DNA of 38,024 nt. Source: an uncultured Geobacter sp. GTDB taxonomy: Bacteria; Desulfobacterota; Desulfuromonadia; Geobacterales; Geobacteraceae. Position 1 is the stretch's first letter; every line of letters starts with the position of its first letter. The stretch covers positions 1 to 38,024 of the forward strand of contig CAIYDQ010000253.1 of NCBI GenBank assembly GCA_903925075.1, read 5' to 3'. The translations under genes were made by a program, and so were the position numbers. The notes beneath the pieces were generated by a model. It worked only from the letters and a program-made list of their open reading frames with translations, had not been told where the DNA came from and did no database searches. Positions 34,348-38,024 of this stretch are shown here, one piece after another.

Positions 34348-35538
34348 ATGTACGAAGCCTTTTTTAATCTACGCAAAAAACCTTTTGAACTGGTACCGGA
34401 TCCCGATTTTATCTATTTGAGCAGTTCCCACAAAAGGGCGCTCACTTATCTGGATTACGGCATCAGGGAAAGGGCTGGCTTTATTCTTCTGACCGGTGAC
34501 GTCGGTTCTGGAAAAACCACCCTGATCCGGGAACTCTTGAACAAGCACTATGAAAAAGTGGTGCTGGCTAAGGTGTTCAACACACGTGTCACCTCCGAAC
34601 AGTTGTTGTCCATGATCAACGACGATTTCGGCCTCTCCGTCGCCGGAAAAGACAAGGTTTCGCTGATGCGCGATCTGAACGATTTTCTGCTCGATCAGTA
34701 CGCGGCGGGCAACCAGCCCATCCTCATCATCGACGAGGCGCAAAACCTCGACGCTGACAAGTTGGAGGAAATGCGTCTGCTCTCAAACCTTGAGAGCTCG
34801 CACAGCAAGCTTTTGCAGATAGTCCTGGTGGGGCAGCCCGAACTGCGCAGCACCCTGTCAGCCTCGGGCCTCTTGCAACTGCGCCAACGCATCAGCATAA
34901 ACTGTCACTTGAGGGCGCTCACTCGCCAGGAGGTGTCCGAGTATTTGGTCCACCGCATGGAGGTGGCAGGTAACGGAGCGGCATTGGTGTTTCCTGAGGG
35001 CGTGGTCGATCTCATCTTCAAGTTCAGCAGGGGGATTCCACGTGTGATCAACATCCTGTGCGAGTTTATTCTGCTTGCCGCCTTTGCTGAAGAATCGAAT
35101 GTGGTTTCGGTGGAAATGGTCCGCGAGGTCGTCGTGGATCTGGACTTCGAGAATCATTTCTGGGGTGCTGTGCAGGTGCCAGAGACCTCTTCTGCGCACG
35201 TACAGCTTCCCACGGCGGTAGTCTTACCGTCTCCGCAAGCCGCACCCCCGCTCTTGACCGCCATGGCTCAGCGCTTGGACTCGATAGAGAGGGGAAGCAG
35301 TGTGCAGGCCTCGGCGCTCAAAAAAGTGTGCGAGGCCCTGACCATGCTTAGGAGTGAACTTGCTGCCCAGATCGGCGACAACGACGTGACGGCAAGCGAG
35401 TTGCGCAGCAAGGTGGATTCGGTGTGCAAGACCCTCGAGAACCTGGAAATCAACCGCGCCCAGAACCGCTCGCCTGTCAAGGGTTTCACCCGTCGCCTGA
35501 TGGATGGAATGACAGGCTGCAACGGCAAGAAATGGTGA
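34348..35538 (+). CDS. ExeA-like AAA ATPase of the exopolysaccharide locus
   Basis: A 396-residue cytoplasmic ATPase. The N-terminus (YEAFFNLRKKPFELVPDPDF) is the ExeA/GspA family start. Walker A is LLTGDVGSGKTTLIRELL, Walker B PILIIDEAQNLD, and sensor LVGQPELRSTL with FSRGIPRVINILCE complete the AAA core (residues 1-270). The C-terminal about 120 residues are low-complexity and helical. It matches the XrtA-associated ATPase family as I recall it. Its role is not settled: secretion energiser or regulator of polymer export. The barrel protein gene starts 5 bp after its stop. Confidence 0.9.
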   Translation: MYEAFFNLRKKPFELVPDPDFIYLSSSHKRALTYLDYGIRERAGFILLTGDVGSGKTTLIRELLNKHYEKVVLAKVFNTRVTSEQLLSMINDDFGLSVAGKDKVSLMRDLNDFLLDQYAAGNQPILIIDEAQNLDADKLEEMRLLSNLESSHSKLLQIVLVGQPELRSTLSASGLLQLRQRISINCHLRALTRQEVSEYLVHRMEVAGNGAALVFPEGVVDLIFKFSRGIPRVINILCEFILLAAFAEESNVVSVEMVREVVVDLDFENHFWGAVQVPETSSAHVQLPTAVVLPSPQAAPPLLTAMAQRLDSIERGSSVQASALKKVCEALTMLRSELAAQIGDNDVTASELRSKVDSVCKTLENLEINRAQNRSPVKGFTRRLMDGMTGCNGKKW

Positions 35539-35543
35539 GATGC

Positions 35544-36770
35544 ATGAAGAAAGAAACGGCGCTTCTTCTTTTCCTTGGTTTAGTAAGCCCCTCCCGGCTC
35601 CCTGCAGCCGAGTTTCGTTTTGTGCCATCCATCGGCGTGAGCGAGGATGTTACCGACAACGTCAACGAAACGGCTTCCGGCAGGCGGGCGGAAATGGCGA
35701 CCAGGGTGCAACCGGGGGGATCTCTAAAGTATGAAGCCTCGTGGTCAACCTTGGAAGCGGTTTACAATCTGGACTACCGCTATTACGCACTTAAAAACGT
35801 CAAAGGCGGAATAAGTCATACCCTTGGGCTTCAGGGGGCCTTTACCTTCGTGGAAGATTTTTTGAAACTTGACCTAAGCGACACCTTTAGTCGCATATCT
35901 CTCGACGTAGCCCGCGATAATACTGCGGAAAGCCTCTCCCTCGATCAGACCGATCAAAATACGCTTTCCGTTTCACCGTATCTGCTCTGGCGCCTCGGCC
36001 CGAAAGGAACCCTTAAAACCGGTGTTCGCTACGGAGACATACGTTACTGGAGCCCGCTCGGCATCGACAGGCGCGAGGAGGGGGCGTTCGCGCAGCTATC
36101 TCATGAGTTGACCCCCAGGCTTTCACTTACCACTGGGTATGTGTTCAATAAAACGATGACCCAGCCTCTGCGTTACGACGATCATGATCTCTCCGCCGGA
36201 CTGCGGTACGAATATGCAGACAAATCCTTTATCTTTGGCAGCATCGGGAACAGTTGGCTGGCCTTTTCCAATGGGAAAGGCGTGAGCAATTATTTCTGGG
36301 ATGCCGGCGTCATCAACGATTTCGGCTTGGTGGTGGCCACGCTGGAAACGCAGGTCCGCTATACCGAGGACCCCCTGGCGGTTTCGCTTCGTCAGAAAAG
36401 CCATAGTTTGAAACTGGAAAAGGTCATGCCTCGAGCCACCTTGAGCCTATCAGCCGTGTACAACGAGTATGCCGACACCTCGACGGGAGCGGAAAGCCGC
36501 CAAGGCACAACAATAGGCCTCGGAGCAAGCAGTGAGCTCAGCCCTAGCCTGACCGCCTCGCTCAATGTCGCAGGCGACCGGTTGAGTCGCAGGTCGTCGA
36601 TTGACTACCCGTACCATCTGGCCGCTACCGGATCGCTCGGCTATGCAATGAAGAACGAGGCTACGCTAGGCTTCACCTACACCTACGCAACCTACCGCTA
36701 TCGGCCTGACGAAGGCAAAGGCTCCATTGATGTGAACCGGATCGTCTTGCAGCTCAGGAAGGCTTTCTAA
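35544..36770 (+). CDS. Outer-membrane beta-barrel protein, PEP-CTERM/XrtA-associated type
   Basis: A 408-residue secreted protein. A signal peptide (MKKETALLLFLGLVSPSRLP, cut near AA-EF) precedes alternating amphipathic strands (VYNLDYRYYALKN, RLSLTTGYVFNK, DHDLSAGLRYEYA, ASLNVAGDRLSRR). The final residue is Phe (LQLRKAF), the usual outer-membrane barrel signature. The length fits the PEP-CTERM-associated hypothetical family. It probably forms an outer-membrane component for polymer export or anchoring. Start at ATG 35544 avoids overlap with the ATPase gene. Confidence 0.82.
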   Translation: MKKETALLLFLGLVSPSRLPAAEFRFVPSIGVSEDVTDNVNETASGRRAEMATRVQPGGSLKYEASWSTLEAVYNLDYRYYALKNVKGGISHTLGLQGAFTFVEDFLKLDLSDTFSRISLDVARDNTAESLSLDQTDQNTLSVSPYLLWRLGPKGTLKTGVRYGDIRYWSPLGIDRREEGAFAQLSHELTPRLSLTTGYVFNKTMTQPLRYDDHDLSAGLRYEYADKSFIFGSIGNSWLAFSNGKGVSNYFWDAGVINDFGLVVATLETQVRYTEDPLAVSLRQKSHSLKLEKVMPRATLSLSAVYNEYADTSTGAESRQGTTIGLGASSELSPSLTASLNVAGDRLSRRSSIDYPYHLAATGSLGYAMKNEATLGFTYTYATYRYRPDEGKGSIDVNRIVLQLRKAF

Positions 36771-36846
36771 AGAAGTACCAAGCGCCGCAGCTGTGTGTGT
36801 GACCGAAGCTGCTACGAGGTTCATGAAATCAGGCAAGGAGAGAGGC

Positions 36847-37911
36847 ATGAAAATTCTCATCACCGGCAACATGGGGTACGTTGGCCCATCTGTAGTCAGG
36901 CAGCTGCGTTCATCATATCCCAAAGCGTGTATCGTCGGAGTGGATATCGGTTTTTTTTCCGGATGCCTTATTCCTCAGGATTTCCTGCCGGAGCTAAGAT
37001 TGGATCAGCAGCTTTTTGCCGATGTAAGACAGCTTCCTGAAAAGGTTTTTGACGGGGTTGATGCAATCGTACATCTAGCTGGTATTTCCAACGATCCGAT
37101 GGGCAATCTCTATGAAGAGGTTACCATGGAGATCAACCATCGAGCTACCATCAAGCTGGCTCGAAACGCAAAGAATGCTGGGGTGAAAAGCTTCGTCTTT
37201 GCTTCAAGCTGCAGCATTTATGGGTCTGCGGAGGAGTCCGACCGAACGGAGGATTCTCTGATTAACCCGTTGACGGCGTATGCTCGCTCTAAGGCTCTGA
37301 GTGAGAAAGATCTAAAGCCTCTCGCCGATGGCGGTTTTATCGTGACCTGTCTAAGATTTGCCACTGGGTGCGGCATAAGCGAGAGGCTGCGCCTGGATCT
37401 TGTCCTAAACGATTTCGTGGCAGGGGCGGTGGCTTCCAAGGAGATACGCATCCTAAGTGACGGCACTCCGTGGCGGCCGCTCATCAACGTGAAGGACATG
37501 GCGCGGGCCTTTGATTGGGGGGTGAGACGTGACTCCTCGTGGGGAGGTGAGTTCCTTGCAGTCAATGTGGGGGGGGAGTCGTGCAACTACCAGGTCAAAG
37601 AATTGGCCAATGCGGTTGCCTGTAAAGTTCCAGACGTGAGCGTAAAGATGAACGAGCATGCCAGCTCCGACAAACGCTCTTACCGCGTCAATTTCGATCT
37701 CTTCAGGAAACTGGCTCCAGAATACCAGCCGCTGTACAAGCTCGATTCCTCGATTGATGAACTCAAAGAGGGGCTTGAGAAACTGAATTTCAAAGACGAG
37801 AACTTTCACTCCTCTTATTTCATGCGTCTTGTGCAACTAAGCTACCTACGTGATAAGGGTCTACTCACTGAAGATCTGCGATGGAGTCAGCAATTCCCGC
37901 TGACGCTATAA
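36847..37911 (+). CDS. NAD-dependent sugar-nucleotide epimerase/dehydratase
   Basis: Extended short-chain dehydrogenase of 354 residues acting on nucleotide sugars. The NAD motif is LITGNMGYVGPSVVRQL and the adenine-side segment is AIVHLAGISNDPMGN. The catalytic Ser region is FASSCSIYGS, with Tyr and Lys in TAYARSKALSE. The C-terminal half (substrate domain, RPLINVKDMARAF) is present. ATG at 36847 has an aaggagagagg ribosome-binding site; an upstream start at 36793 is rejected. Its base composition is lower in G+C than the core genes and its codons look less biased, suggesting a variable glycan-type gene. The exact sugar cannot be told. Confidence 0.9.
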   Translation: MKILITGNMGYVGPSVVRQLRSSYPKACIVGVDIGFFSGCLIPQDFLPELRLDQQLFADVRQLPEKVFDGVDAIVHLAGISNDPMGNLYEEVTMEINHRATIKLARNAKNAGVKSFVFASSCSIYGSAEESDRTEDSLINPLTAYARSKALSEKDLKPLADGGFIVTCLRFATGCGISERLRLDLVLNDFVAGAVASKEIRILSDGTPWRPLINVKDMARAFDWGVRRDSSWGGEFLAVNVGGESCNYQVKELANAVACKVPDVSVKMNEHASSDKRSYRVNFDLFRKLAPEYQPLYKLDSSIDELKEGLEKLNFKDENFHSSYFMRLVQLSYLRDKGLLTEDLRWSQQFPLTL

Positions 37912-38024
37912 CATGCTGAAAACTAGTCTGTTTTAAAAATGGCATTTGTAATGATTGTCTAATTTAATGGTCTTCCCCTTGTCTCAACCCAGACCATCAA
38001 CCTTAGCTATGTGCCCTCTCGGAT
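37912..38024. other. AT-rich tail of the window
   Basis: No gene is evident after the epimerase stop. A weak inverted repeat, atggtct (37967-37973) with agaccat (37991-37997), has a 17-nt loop and no T tract. The next gene lies outside the window. Confidence 0.5.

Noticed and set aside
37967-37997. Terminator after the epimerase gene
   Set aside because: Only a 7-bp stem with a long loop and no T tract.

Overview
The window looks like a chromosomal segment of a GC-rich Desulfuromonadota bacterium, most likely Geobacterales (Geobacter, Geomonas or Citrifermentans type). This is inferred from the strong G/C third-position bias, the dense two-component and chemosensory genes, a response regulator with a Cys4 tail, and an XrtA/PEP-CTERM-type exopolysaccharide locus. 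No search could be run, so family assignments rest on motifs read in the translations.

Layout. (1) 1-10112, + strand: a tightly coupled sensory operon. It holds a poly-HAMP methyl-accepting protein (5' end outside the window, with an in-frame amber codon at 111-113), CheW, a STAS protein, CheA, a REC-PAS3-HK-REC hybrid kinase, a membrane kinase whose N-terminus matches the ethylene-binding domain of plant ETR1 residue for residue at the copper-site positions, and an Rcp1-like single-domain response regulator. Most junctions are ATGA overlaps. (2) 10149-10922, - strand: a response regulator with a Cys4 tail. (3) 11155-12608: an alpha/beta hydrolase and a small methyltransferase with a Cys/His-rich insert, then about 550 bp of palindromic intergenic repeats. 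(4) 13159-18712: a complete branched-chain amino-acid-type ABC transporter (livKHMGF) and a cysteine synthase, closed by a strong terminator. (5) 18800-20155, - strand: tRNA-Cys(GCA), pgsA and a lytic transglycosylase. (6) 20526-27450, + strand: a housekeeping run of nadB, chorismate mutase, a free-standing DAHP-synthase N-terminal-type domain, glnD, a Xer recombinase and an archaeal-type phosphoglycerate mutase. (7) 27451-28045: a gene-poor stretch with a consensus sigma-54 site and an AT-rich leader. (8) 28046-37911, + strand: the exopolysaccharide locus, with two tandem polyprenyl-phosphate sugar-phosphate transferases, an export protein, a chain-length determinant, a tyrosine autokinase, an ExeA-like ATPase, an outer-membrane barrel protein and a sugar-nucleotide epimerase. 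The window ends before any exosortase gene.

The most interesting observations are: the ETR1-like kinase with a co-transcribed receiver; a CheA carrying a degenerate MshEN-like (c-di-GMP-receptor-like) insert between P2 and P3; a tandem pair of sugar-phosphate transferases in which the first copy has kept its frame but lost the catalytic Asp and the KFRSM motif, suggesting a pseudoenzyme; the amber codon in the poly-HAMP array; and the free-standing DAHP-synthase regulatory domain beside chorismate mutase.
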